Notes under the pieces: generated by a model
What the model was told of the DNA's origin: nothing
Databases searched by the model: none
What the model saw: only the letters and a program-made list of their open reading frames with translations
Translations under genes and position numbers: made by a program
NCBI GenBank assembly: GCA_022393335.1
Contig: JAJEKB010021314.1
Location: 1,259,524 to 1,323,523 of the forward strand
Length of the DNA: 64,000 bases
Source: Macrotrachela quadricornifera
Lineage: Eukaryota > Rotifera > Eurotatoria > Philodinida > Philodinidae
Reading direction: 5' to 3'
Part shown: positions 16,317-28,644 of the stretch, piece by piece
Layout of the letters: each line of letters begins with the position of its first letter
Position numbering within the stretch: the first letter of the stretch is position 1

Positions 16317-17900
16317 ATTTCAGTTAGATATGATTTATATTCAATTAAATTTGTTTTTTTTTTTTTAATGTAGATACAATCACTTTTTGTTTTTAAAAAA
16401 CACTTGTGTTATTTACGTTTCAATTGAGATGAAATTAGTATAAACAAATAAATGAATCAAATAGATATTTCTATTCGAAAAAAAAAGAAAACATTAAAGT
16501 TATACATAAATATTTAATGATTTATTTTAAATGATATAATTTCAAGGAAGAAAAAAGTAGGATTTAAAAGTATTGCACTTTGAAGCCTAAGTTTAAGTTT
16601 CGATACCAAACTTCATATGATTAAGCTCGGTTTGAATTTGAAAATTGAAGCTCAATGTAATGATTCTAATTTCAAATTAATATTTATTTTCAAAGAGATG
16701 TGTCAAATCACTATCCTGTTGCTTCAAAAACTTTATACCTAATTCTGTTATTCCAAGAATCGGCATTGATCCTTAATTGTTTTTCGAAAGTTTATTCTAT
16801 ATTTTCTCACAGCTTATATTTACATGTCTGAGGCATTCCAGAGAACGGAAAAAATTTTTATCATTGTTCTATTAAAAATTCCTATACTTCGATAAAGCCA
16901 AGTGCGCTGATTGTAAATATCACATTTATTTAAAAAGCTGTTGATAATGATAAAAGAAATCTGAATCACTTTCTGATAATCTATACAGCAGTTTTTATCT
17001 TGAAGGTGTATACAAATCCAGCTGATACTCATTGAAAATAGGTTCATTCAAAGCAGAATTTTTTTCTATTAAAACCTATACGAACCTTTGATATATTAAA
17101 AATTTTTCTATCGATAAAAGTCGAATACTCTTTCCAATTAGATTTTATTTACAAAGAATGATTTTTATTCTCTTACGAAATTATTTTTTTTATCAAATGC
17201 ATAATTCAATCCGCTCTTTCAAATAAGACTATTATCAACTTGAAATTTGATGTTTAATAAATCATATTCCTCATAAGCGGTGTACGATCAAGCAACAAGC
17301 TGGTGATTATTTTCCATAACTGTTCAACACCTTGCTCCGGCTTGGGCAGAATCGAAATTGCGAAGACAAATTTTTTTTGTGTCGGAGTCGAGTTTCAGAA
17401 TCAGAACGTATAATTCTGCTAATCACTAGTTATTTCTCCATATTTTCTAAACTTCTGATAATCAAGTAACGTAAATTAGTACTTCTTCCTACGTTCGCCA
17501 TAATCACCGTAGCGGTTGTACTGACAAAGAAGATCAACTAGCTGCCAACATTCATAGTTATATAAGCAGTTTCAATAAGAAAATTTCAATATTATCAATC
17601 AACTTTTACGTTTATCATTTTATCAAAAAGAAATAGCTGTTCAAGTAGCAGACAACTTTTCATATGAGCATCAACTCGAAAAACCAATGATTGGTGAATA
17701 AACGGTAATAACAAAAAAAAAATCTTGGGTTTTGAACACTGTCTCCAATAAAAACTATTATACTATCCTCAAGCTCTTAATTAGCTTTTAAATGAATTGA
17801 TTAACAAGCCTTCAATATTACGTAACACAAGCTTATCGACTTCTCTATAAAGTTGAGCTTGCACCATCCATAGTGGTAATCATCACATTGTTATTATAAT
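16317..17900. other. Intergenic, nothing recognised
   Basis: The 3' flank of the Synip-like gene, then AT-rich sequence up to the start of the first duplicated unit. A moderately less AT-rich patch at 17270-17560 has no exon-like frame. Confidence 0.5.
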
Positions 17901-20900
17901 CATTATGGAAAAATCAATTTGAACTTCACTAACAGACTACTAATATAATTAGGAATGATCCACACTTTAAAAATAGCACGAGAAATAAGAAGAAAATGTA
18001 AGACAAAACAAAAAATTGAAAATAATATATATTATGTTTCTTATTTAACAATCGATTCGTTTTAATAGGAAACATTGCTGTTAAGATATGAAGAAATTTG
18101 ATACATTTTGTATCTTGTGTTGTCTGGTGATTTTATTTTCTCTTTCATCTCCCTATTATTCTTTGTATCATTTTCAATGTTGGCATCGTTTTTAATGGTG
18201 CTGACTGATTGTCGACGAAAGGTCAAACTCTTTTTTTCAAAAAATTACTTGACAACTCTTTTTACTATATGCACTTTATATTAAATTTATAGTTTCTAAC
18301 TGTTTGACAAGCAAAATAAAGATAATATCTTCTATGTTTTCCCTTGTTTTTCTCTTGTTGCTATTTTACTTATTTCTGTATTTTTTTTAAGTTTATCTTA
18401 AAGGCGAAGCAATTGTAAACCATTTAAATGCAACATCAACCAGAATCACCTTGTGCAGTTATGGGAACTTTTGCTTATATACCTATTGCTAAACCATTGT
18501 CACTGACTAAAGATTCACAAGTAAAAAGCACTCGAAAATTTCTTATGATCTTGATCGGTGTTACTCTGGTGAGTTTGTATTTTTTTTTTCGTAATATGAA
18601 AATGAAATAGTTACATATATTTATAAGTTTCTAGCAGGCCTCGGAATAGATCAGCTAGATCAATCTTTGTTTTTCACTGTTTGTTAAATTTTAGATCTTT
18701 CATAGTAATTATTTAAACTAATTGTCTCTCCCATCTATCTTTGTAGTCTTGTATAGTGTAACAACAAATTTAAACAGTGTGAGAATTTGATCAACAGAAA
18801 GAATGAATCTAAACAATTGCTGCTGAGGATAAGAATTACCAGTAACACTTTATCTAACTGTTCAACTTTGATTAGAGAGTGAATCCATGAGAAAGTATTA
18901 CTTTGTAAAAACGGTGATCTATTAGTTTTACGCTATCTATTTTAAGAGAATACTTTTCGTCGATTTGACTATTATAGATGATAGCACACAGCTGAGTATA
19001 ATCGGTGTGTAAAAAGATACCAACAGTTTGGAGATCGAGCAAGTTCGAGTATCCGCAAAAGCCGAGTTAATTCTAAAACATGAGGAGGATCTCAGCATTT
19101 AAAAAGTAAATTTTTCTTAAATTTCCACTTACAGAGTTTTTTTTCTACTTTGTCCTATCTGACTAGACGGTGAAAATAGAGAATGTTTCCAACTAGAAAT
19201 ATGGTACATTTTTCTTAGGTTTACTATAATAAAATGATTTGTATCAAATGACAAGGAGTTATGTATGGAGATCATAATTGACTTCTGATACTTTTCAACA
19301 TAGTTTATGTGTCCTCAAGTCATATGAAAATTGTAGATCTTCGCGTTATATACCGAAGTAAAGAAGTACAGGCCAGTTCCGACAGGAAAACGTCGAAAAA
19401 TCTTTCGAACATGGAAGCACTATTTTGACTGATAAAGTTTCGAATTTTTTTCCGGTGTCGTTCATCCATTTCTTAATAGAATGAATCGTAAGTTTATCGA
19501 AAGCCATCATGAAAAATTCGATAATTTTCCGCTCAACATACTGCTTCCAAGTCCTATCGGAAGTTCACGGATCTGGGCAGCGAAACCATCGTTCTGGGTA
19601 CGGAAAAATACAGGACATACACAACTGTTTACAGGCGTGTACGGGCTTCAAAAAAAGAAAATACTCTTAGGGGTTGAAATGAGCGACAGTTGATTCGTAC
19701 CGAACGGGTATAGACAAGATCCGGACTACGATAAAATAGTTCAACTACGATGCCTATTTTATAATATATGGAGATCATTCTATTCTAAATAAACAAACAC
19801 ATACCTCGAAGCATTTTCGACTAAACTTTTTCTACCAATTTCTTTTACACGAATTTTAAGGATGTAGAGAATTAGTATCAATTAAAAGAAGTTCACCATA
19901 TCTTTAAACAGTTAAAACTAAAAGACTTTCCACAACTAAATTATGAAGGACTAGCTATAACAACCACTACGGATTATATTTTTCATGACCCGAAGTACAG
20001 AAATCTTTCTTTGAATCGCTCTTCGACACTGGAGTCTAATATTATTTGATCCGACAGAATAAAGTTTTCAATTTAATTTAATCTCGTTATATCAAACTTT
20101 TCATGTCTTGATTACAGTCATATTGATCTCTCATGAGCAACATTCACATTCTTCAGGATCTTCAAGACGTTGATCAAATATATTTACAGCATCTAATTTT
20201 TATTAATATTGTTTATTACACTTCTAGGCTCTTTCTTTGGGCTGTAGCGCAGTTGGTGCGATCGCCGATTCCCAAGTCGAGAGATATACAAAACATAGTC
20301 AACGAAGTATATTAATTGGTGAAGCACTTATTTCTATTCTTTTCAATGGCTTTGGATTATTCGTTGCTTATCGATACTCGGTAACAGGTTTACGCGTGGT
20401 ATGTAATTATCCCTAATATTTTCATTGAAACATCTAATTCATATAAAAATATTTCATCCAAATTGATCTGCATGACTTTTTAAAACTTATATTTAATTGA
20501 GCTAATGAAGCGATCGTTCAAAACTTTAGTTTTACTAAAAGTTTCTTTTTTTCGATATTCTCCCAGAAACAATTAATAATTGTTTGAAATTGATTAAAAC
20601 AGCTTGTTGAGGTACTTTGAATGTTTCACTATAAGACAATAATGATTGTTCATAACTTCAGCTATATTAATCAAATATTTGTTTGAAATCTTATATAAAA
20701 ATAAAATGATACCATGAGTTGGATTTCATCCGAAATAAAGTAAAAAAATAGACAACTAACTGTTCATCAAATTTCTTTGTATCAGTCGTTATTACCTTCA
20801 AAATCGAAAATATTGACAAAAATAATGAATTTCTATGATGAAAAACTAGAAAAGTGAACTTTTAATAGATTCGACTGTTTTGAAATCTTAGGCGTCAATG

Positions 20901-21836
20901 TTAAGATTCCGCATCGTTCTCGAAAACAACTAAGAAACTTATTAGTTTAATATTGCTTTAATAAAATATTCACAATAAAGTTAATCTTTTATTTTCTTGT
21001 TTTAGTTTGCTTGGTTAAGCATAGTTACACTTACTCTGTCAGGTATTAGAATTGGTCTCCTTCTCTATGTTACTATCACGGCTTTAATTGTTGTAAACGT
21101 CGTTCCTAATGAAACGGACAAAATGATCATTACTGGTCTGTCAATAGCTGGTTCTATTTTCATTCTTTTGTATCTTATTGACTATGTTCTGAGAGTACGT
21201 ATTCTATCTGATTTCTATCTGTTGATGTTACATTTTTGTTGTTTTATAGGTGATCATTGTATATTTTACATTTAAGTTGGCTCGATTTATCCATGCTAAT
21301 AAACATTCAACCGCTGAACAAATATAATTTTACTTTTATTCAATATTTGAAGCATGAATATTTAATCTAGATCTTGTTTTACTATGATTTATGAAATAAA
21401 ATCGCTTTCTTTGAAAAAACTCAGAAAATAAATGTGAAAAATCTTTTATTTGTCAATATAATAATAGTGATATACAAATGCGAATAAAATCCATAGAAAA
21501 ACATGATAAGTTCAATAAGATTCGAAGCATCAGTATGATGTGATGTCAGCCAATCATCATGTTTTATATGAAAAGCAATATTGCCAGGACTATAAAATAA
21601 AGAACACAGAAAAAATATTGTAAGATAATGCTTATAAGATGAAAAAAAGGTGAATTTTTTTAACAGCGTTTTGCACTATGACTTTAAGAAATCGGTTCAG
21701 AAGACATTGTCGTTCAGTTGAATTATATTTTAAACATTTTTATCAAAGTCTATCAGTAGCTATCAGCCTAGAAATCAGAGAATTTTCTGATGCCTTTATA
21801 GTAAAGATAAGCAAGATTCTATTCAACATAATTAAG
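17901..21836 (+). repeat. Duplicated unit, copy A
   Basis: About 3.9 kb that aligns in the same orientation with 25002-28644. The match starts at CATTATG in both copies and runs through the upstream region, all four exons and three introns of the membrane-protein gene and about 500 bp of 3' flank, ending near an AATAATTAA motif. The copies are interrupted by short indels only. The 3' flank (21414-21710) is visibly more alike between copies than the exons. Confidence 0.92.
18428..21327 (+). CDS. Four-TM membrane protein, paralogue A
   Basis: Four exons (18428-18568, 20228-20398, 21006-21194, 21250-21327) are all phase 0 and give 192 residues. A polar N-terminal tail of about 36 residues (with PLSLTKDS) precedes four hydrophobic segments: about 37-60, 82-102, 106-138 and 146-178. 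The C-terminus is short and polar. Membrane spans cover much of the protein, so it is an integral membrane protein of tetraspan (MARVEL/claudin-like) size, but no family motif is recognised. Its paralogue at 25479-28174 has identical intron positions. Intron 1 is 1.66 kb, intron 2 about 0.6 kb and intron 3 is 55 nt. All splice sites are canonical and there is no internal stop, so the copy appears functional. The first 30 residues differ strongly from copy B, while the segment TRKFLMILIGVTL is identical. Confidence 0.85.
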
Positions 21837-22047
21837 AGAGCATTCATAAGGCCATCGAGAAGTCGAAGCACTGGATAAAAAGTAATTTTTGATTTTATAT
21901 GCGCATTCGAAAGAACATCGTCTAAAACCACGACAGCCAAATATTTAGTTTATTTGGATATTCTAGACACAAGGTAGCCTATATCGAGTTTTCAGCGCTA
22001 ATAGCCGATTCAATCTGCCTCTTACATCGATTTTACTACTGATCCAC

Positions 22048-23132
22048 TTTTTACATCCTAATCAACAACTTTGTCTCGTCGTGCCTAAATCTAAAATTCG
22101 TGAACTCTTATCACTTGCTCATGATCACCCAACTACTGCTCATCTTGGTCGACGCAAAACGCTTTTCCGTCTCTCCTCTCATTTTCGCTGGCCTCATATG
22201 CGACGTGACGTAACAATTTACGTTCGTTCGTGTACACTCTGTCAATAATATAAGCTATCACATCAATCTCCTGGTGATTGAATGCAATCTATTGTCGTCC
22301 ACAAGTCGAGGAATACAGTTGACATTAGTCTCACTAGATCCTTGTTGTTGTTAATTATTTTACAAAATCGGTCGAACTATTCTCACTAACTGATATCAAA
22401 GCTAAAAGCATCGGTCAAGTCTTTCTCGATGAAGTTTTATGTCGTTTTGGTTTTCCTGTTCTTTTTCTTATCTCTGACAATGGTGCTCAATTCTTATCAT
22501 CCATTTTCACTAATGTCTGTCAATCTCTTGGAATAAAGCATCATCGCACCCCAGTCTATCATTCACAAAGCAATCTGTATGAACGAGTCAATAGAACTCT
22601 TAAGCCATTACTTGCTGCTCTTGCTCATAATGATCGAAAGTCGTGGGATAACAAACTTGTTCAAATCGTCTTTGCTTTACATATTGCACCAAGTGATTCA
22701 ACTGAACAATTATCTGCTTTTCTTATGTTTGATCGTCATCCTCGTCAGTCATTTGATCTTGGTTTACCTTCACTACCAACATTAGAACACGGACTAACAA
22801 CTGATGATTTATTCAATTATCGTAAACGTTTATTAGCTGATCTCTTACTCGCTTATACCACTATACGTGAAGTTCTCGATATATCTCATCAACGTCATCG
22901 TCCTCTTCAATTTGAACTTGGTGATTTAGTTTGAGTTGCTGCACTTGCAGGAATAGCAATGGGTAAATGGAGTGACCAGAAACTTAGTCCACGGCGTGAA
23001 GATCCTTATCGTGTTATTCAACGTCTTTCATATTTAACTTATTCACTGGAACACACACTTATCGATCCACAACTTGCTCCTATCCGTGTTAACTGCCTTG
23101 AACATTATTATTCTTACGCCTCACTCAATTAA
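22048..23132 (+). pseudogene. Decayed LTR-retrotransposon integrase (Ty3/Gypsy-like)
   Basis: The first piece (22048-22260) contains an H2C2 zinc-binding module: HDHPTTAHLGRRKT followed by SCTLCQ. After two stops and a frame change, the second piece (about 22335-23132) carries integrase core signatures: ISDNGAQF (second catalytic Asp, at 22476) and ERVNRTLKPLLAAL (catalytic Glu, at 22581). It is followed by a C-terminal region with DLV-stop-VAAL, where a TGA at about 22932 replaces an expected Trp. The first catalytic Asp region is not clear. At least four stops or shifts make it non-functional. No reverse transcriptase or protease is present upstream, so the element is 5'-truncated. It lies between the two duplicated units. 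Confidence 0.85.
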
Positions 23133-24413
23133 AAATTTTATTATTCATTTTACTTACATCTAAAACAAAAAGAAAAAAAATTAGCTAAAATAAAACAATC
23201 ATATTTCATTTAAATTTCTTCTTTATTATATTATTATTATTTTTTCTAACAATCAAGCGATCTGTGCAGCATAGGCGCCACTTTCACCACGGCCACAGTC
23301 GCCTTGACCGACTGTTGTTGTTGTTACCGATCGCACTAAAACTATAAAGTATCCACATATATATAACTATTCATTTATTTTTGATGCATTACTCACTTCC
23401 TCAAGGGTGAAAAATGGACAATGTGGTCGTGGATCTCGATAACAAACTTCTACTGCTAAAGATTCTGTAGGAATTGTGCTTGGTCTTGTTCGGTCAACAT
23501 CCTCTACAAATTCAAATTATTAGTTTTTTTAATTTTCTTATGTATTACTTTACTGTAGAGTCATTCATGATCCACTTGGTACCGTGGTTTTCCTTCAAGA
23601 TAACCCACAAGCATCGCTCAGTGCACGATGTTATTTACATCGCGTGTTGTGGAACTTTTATTGATTGTATCTTTTCATGTTGCCATTTTAGAATTCAATT
23701 TGTTTGTGACTCATGCTCTCATATGTACACAAACGTTTTTTTTACTAACCATTTATCAAATGTTTATCGATGGTGTCGCTTCGGCTCGTTTCAATCCTTT
23801 TTATCTGTTCTCATTTATTCATTTATTTACTTCCTTCTCAACTGTTCAATATCAAATTCTTCATTACTATGGTTTTTTTATTCATTCATCATATTTCAAC
23901 TTCTTTCAATCAACTCATTCTCATAATGTTAACACACCAACATCCTTATATCGTCATCAACAAACCCACAATAACAACATCCATATGATTAGTTTTTTTA
24001 TTCTTAATTCAAGTTTTCGGCGCGGAGCTCCGATTTCTTTTGGGTATGGGAGCTCTGTGACGGTTCTAATCATCATCTATGTTCTCTTCTTATTTTCTCA
24101 TTGCATGTGTGTTTTGTTCTGTATATTCATTTTCACGCTCTCATCATTATTCACTTCTTATTAGCTGCTACTACTATTCTTACTATTATCGTCATCTCAT
24201 CTTTTTCTGTACTGTTCATCACTATTCTAACATTGTTCATTATCACTTCTTTCTTCTTGTTCGTCTTTCATTCAATAAACCGGTGGATTTTCATTCACCG
24301 TCAGCTCATTCTATCATTGTTTTGACATTTGCCATTTCGTTGTGGCCCCTGGAATTGTATCTGGTTGCGTTTCAGGAGATGTTTGTAATGGGAGTTTGCG
24401 CTGCTAGAGCTCT
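23133..24413 (+). other. Untranslated 3' portion of the retroelement
   Basis: T-rich sequence between the integrase end and the polypurine tract. A frame at 23628-24164 is open but has only Phe/Ser/Tyr/Ile-type composition expected of T-rich DNA, with no recognisable domain. It is probably the non-coding 3' region of the retrotransposon. A decayed extra gene cannot be excluded. Confidence 0.4.
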
Positions 24414-24500
24414 GTAAGGGGGGGAGCTGAAAAACTTCGACTTCAAACTTACACTCACATTTTTCATATGTGAATTTCACAAAAACATCAAAAATAAAAA
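24414..24500 (+). other. Polypurine tract and putative 3' LTR start
   Basis: AAGGGGGGGAG at 24416-24426 is a textbook polypurine tract, followed immediately by TGAAAAACTTCGAC, which would be the TG start of an LTR. The same block (G-run, then AACTTCGACTT and CTTACACTCACAT) occurs on the other strand at 51520-51600 and, more diverged, at 51735-51790. The LTR end is not defined. Confidence 0.55.
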
Positions 24501-25001
24501 TTTGCTTAAACTTTGAATATCCGGAACCTTGGTATTGTTGATATTTCGTAAACTGCAATTATATTATTTAATTCAAACGTGAGGCAAGTTTTTTCACGTA
24601 TAAAACACGTTCTCACTTCTATCTTTAAAACAAGCATCCTATGATCATATTTTATTTTAATCAATTTCGTTTTTTTTCTTGTGAATTGTCTAAATACATG
24701 ATTTTGAAGATCTAGCAAGAAAAATTATTTATTTCGTTAAATGTTTACATTAAAATAGTTTATAATAACATAACTCAATAATTAAATCTACAACCATATA
24801 TTTTGTAACCATTATTTATAACGAACTATTAGGACAAGGAAAAAATTGATGGATCAGATGAATGAAAAAGGTGATAAAATAAAAATAAATTGAAGAAAAT
24901 CGATAATTTCATTTTTTTTTATTTATTATCGAATATTTGAATATAGGAAATATTTCAAGTCATATAGCAAGTTCGTTCAAAAACACTCTCAACCTTAAAA
25001 T
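24501..25001. other. Possible LTR remainder, no gene
   Basis: AT-rich sequence between the putative LTR start and the second duplicated unit. No terminal CA end or target-site duplication could be fixed by eye. Confidence 0.35.
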
Positions 25002-28000
25002 CATTATGAAAAATTTTATTTGAACTTTACTAACAGACTACTAACATCATTACGAACGATCCACATCTTAAAAATAACACGAAAAATGTAAAGAAAATAT
25101 GAGATAAAACAAAAAATTGAAGACAATATATATTATGTTTTTTATTTAACAATTTATTCGTTTTAATAGGAAACATTGCTGTTAAAATATGAAGAAACTT
25201 GATACATTCTGTATCTTGTATTGATTGTTGATTTTCTTTTCTTTTTCATCTTCCTATTATTCTTTGTATCATTTTCAATGTTGGCATCATTTTTAATGAT
25301 GCTGACTCATTGTTGACGTAAGGACGAACTCGTTTTACTATATGCACTTTATATTAAATTTACAATTTCTAGCCGTTTAGCAAGTAAAATAAAGATAATT
25401 TCTCTTGTTGCTACTTTACATATTCCTGCGTTTCTTTTTCTATTTATCTTAAAGACAAAATAACTACGAACCATTTAAATGCATTACAAACTAGAAATCG
25501 AGCAAGCAGCTGAGGAAAATTTTCCTTATACGCCAATTGCTGAATCATTGTCACTTACTAAAGATCCACGAGTACAAGGCACTCGAAAATTTCTTATGAT
25601 TTTGATCGGTGTTACTCTGGTAAGTTTATGTTTTTTTTGTAATATGAAAATGAAATCGTCGCATATATTTATAAGTTTTTAGTAGGCCTCGAAATAGATC
25701 ATCTACACCAATCTTTGATTTTTACTGTTTTTTAAATTTTATATCTTTCATAGTAATTGTTTAAACTAATTGTATCTCTCATCTATCTTTGTAGACTTGT
25801 ATAGTGTAACCAGGAATTTAAACAGTGTGAGAATATGATCAACAGGAAGAATGAATCTAAACAATTGCTGCTGAGGATAAGAATTACCAGTAACATTTTA
25901 TCTGACTCTTTAGCTTTGATTAGAGAGTGAATCCATGAGAAAGTATCATTTTGTAGACACGGTGATCTATGAATTTTACACTATTTATTTTAAGAGAACA
26001 TTTTTCCTCAATTTAGCTAATAGTTGAATGTAATCTGTGCATAAAATGCAAGAAATATTGATACCAGCAGACTAGAGATCCAGCAAGTTCGAGTATATGC
26101 AAAAGCCAAGTTGATCCTAAAGAGTGAGCCGAGTTCAAATACTCAGATTGTAGATCTTCGTGTCATATACTTGAGTGAAGAAGTACAGGTCGATCCCGAC
26201 AGAAAAATATGGAAAACATCGCCAGAAGATTGAAGTAATATGCTGACTGAAAAATTTTCTGATTTTTTCGATGACTTCCGTCCGTTACTCGATGGAATGA
26301 ACTGTAAGTTTTCCGAAAGTCACCGTAAAAAAAATTTGATGGCTTTCCCACTGAAATACTGCGTCCATGTTTCCAAGACTTCCGATGTCTTTTCCTACGA
26401 GTTTCTACCAGAAGTACACGTATTCAAAGACCAAAATCATCGTTCGGAATACGGAGAAATACAGAACATCCCCAACTGTTATACGGGGGTATATGGGCTT
26501 CGTAATCTTTAATCTGGGTTCCTTTGGCTCAACAAGAACATCAACTTATTTAGTATGGATTTTACTTTAAATGCTATAATCTCAGCTAATCAAATCCATT
26601 CAAGTAATTCTCAAAAGGTATTGAGAAAGATATCTTTGTAAAGAAAACACTCTTAAGGCTTGAAGTTAGTAACGGTTAACTCGTGCTGAATGAGTATAAA
26701 CAAGAGCTGGACTACAGTAAAATGGTCCTATTTCAATGTCTGCTTTATAATATGTGGAGATCATTCTATTATAAACAAACAAACACATATATCGAAGCAT
26801 TTTCGACTAAACTTTTTCTACCAATTTCTTTTATTCGAATTTTGGGGATGTAGAGGATTAGTATCCATTAAAAGAAGCTCACCATATCTTTAAACAGTTA
26901 AAACTAAAAGACTTTCCACAACGAAATTACGAAGGCCTGGCTACAACAATCACTACCGATCATATTTTTCATAGCCCGAAGTACAGCAATCTTTCTTTGA
27001 GTCGCTCTACGACACTGGAGTCTAACATTATTTGATCCGATAGACTAAAGTTTTCAATTTAATGTGAACTTGCCATATCAAACTATTTCATATCTTGAAT
27101 AAATTAGTAATGATCTCTCGCAAGCAACATTTACACTCTTCAGGATCTTCAAGACTTTGATCATAGATATTCACAACATCTATTTTTTATTAATATTGTT
27201 TATTAATTTTCTAGGCTCTTTCTTTGGGTAGTGGTGCAATCGGTGCGATCGCTGATTCTGAAATTGAGAAATATACAAAACACAGTCAACGTGGTACACT
27301 GATTCGTGAAGTATTTATTTCTATTCTTTTCAATGGCTTTGGATTATTCATTGTTTATCGATACTCTGCAACAGGCTTACATGTAGTATGTAATTATCTC
27401 TGATGTTTTTATTGGCACATCTAATTCATATAAAAATATTTTATCCGAGTTAATTTTTATGAATTTTTAAAATTTATATTTAATTGAGCTAATGAAGCGA
27501 TCGTTCAAATATTTGTTTAAAATCTTATATAAAAATAAATTGGTATCATGAGTTAGATTTCATCCGAAATAAAGTAAAAAAATAGACAATTAACTGTTTA
27601 CCACATTTCTTTGTATCAGTCGTTATTACCTTCAAAATCGAAAATATAGACAAAAATAATGAATTTCTATGATGAAAAACTAGGAAAATGAATTTTTAAT
27701 AGATTCGACTGTTTCGAAATCTTAGGCCTTAATGTTAAGATTCAGCATTTCTTTTAAAAAGCAACTAAGAAACTTGTTAGTTGAATGATGTTTTAATAAA
27801 ATATTCACAATAAAGTTAATCTTTTATTTTCTTGTTTTAGTTTGCTTGGTTAAGCATAGTTACACTTACTCTGTCAGGTATTAGGATTGGTCTTCTCCTC
27901 TATGTTACTGTCACAGCTTTAATTGTAAACGTCCCTTCCGATGAAACGGAGAAAATGACCATGACTGGTCTAGCAATAGGTGGTTCTATTTTTATTCTAT

Positions 28001-28644
28001 TATATCTTATTGACTGTGTTCTTAGAGTATGTATTTTATTTGATTTCTATCTGTTGATGTTACATTTTTGTTGTTTTATAGGTGATCATTGTATATTTTA
28101 CACTTAAGTTGGCTAGATTCATCCGTGCTAATAAACATTCAACTGCTGAGCAAATAGAATTTTGCAACATGTAATCCAAATATTGTTCTATTATCATTTA
28201 CGAAATAAAATCACTTTTTTTGAAAAAACTCAGAAAATAAATGTGAAAAATCTTTTATTTGTCAATATAATAATAGTGATATACAAATGCGAATGAAATC
28301 CATAGGAAAATATGATAAATTCAATAAGATTCGAAGCATCACTATGATGTGATGTCAGCCAATCATCATGTTTTATATGAAAAGCAATATTGCCAGGACT
28401 ATAAAATAAAGAACACAGAAAAAATATTGTAAGATAATGCTTATAAGATGAAAAAAAGGTGAATTTTTTTAACAGCGTTTTGCACTATGACTTTAAGAAA
28501 TCGGTTCAGAAGACATTGTCGTTCAGCTGAATTATATTTTAAACATTTTTATCAATGTCTATCGGTAGCTATGAGCCTAAAGAGCGCAGAATTTTCTGAC
28601 GTCTTTATAGAAAGGATAAACAAGAGTCTGCTCAAAATAATTAA
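25002..28644 (+). repeat. Duplicated unit, copy B
   Basis: Direct copy of 17901-21836, about 7.1 kb downstream. It is about 290 bp shorter because of small intron deletions, for example between positions matching 20530 and 20690 in copy A. The conserved 3' flank at 28206-28500 shows about six differences per 300 bases against copy A by eye. Confidence 0.92.
25479..28174 (+). CDS. Four-TM membrane protein, paralogue B
   Basis: Four phase-0 exons (25479-25619, 27215-27385, 27841-28026, 28082-28174) give 196 residues with the same topology as paralogue A: a polar N-tail, four hydrophobic segments and a short tail. Compared with A it lacks one Val codon in exon 3 and reads through A's stop position (TAA there, GAA here), adding five residues before its own TAA. 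Exon 2 differs at about 15 of 57 residues, mostly conservative (V/I, R/K, A/V) but with some charge changes (Q/E, G/R). Splice sites and frame are intact. Function unknown. Since both copies keep full frames, both are probably expressed, and the N-terminal 30 residues may give them different partners. Confidence 0.85.

Noticed and set aside
19481..19693. 70-codon frame in intron 1 of paralogue A
   Set aside because: The matching part of copy B does not keep the same frame, so it is not under coding constraint.
20236..20295. tRNA-like string GGCTGTAGCGCAGTTGGTGC on the plus strand
   Set aside because: It lies inside exon 2 of paralogue A, no acceptor stem closes, and copy B has diverged here while keeping the protein frame. 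It is coding sequence that resembles a D-arm by chance.
23474..24417. Several overlapping plus-strand frames of 70-180 codons
   Set aside because: Their composition is only what T-rich DNA yields (Phe, Ser, Tyr, Leu, Ile), they overlap in three frames, and there is no domain or splice logic. They are treated as the retroelement's non-coding 3' part.
24301..24718. Minus-strand frames of 70-85 codons
   Set aside because: They overlap the polypurine tract and LTR start and lack any protein-like signature.
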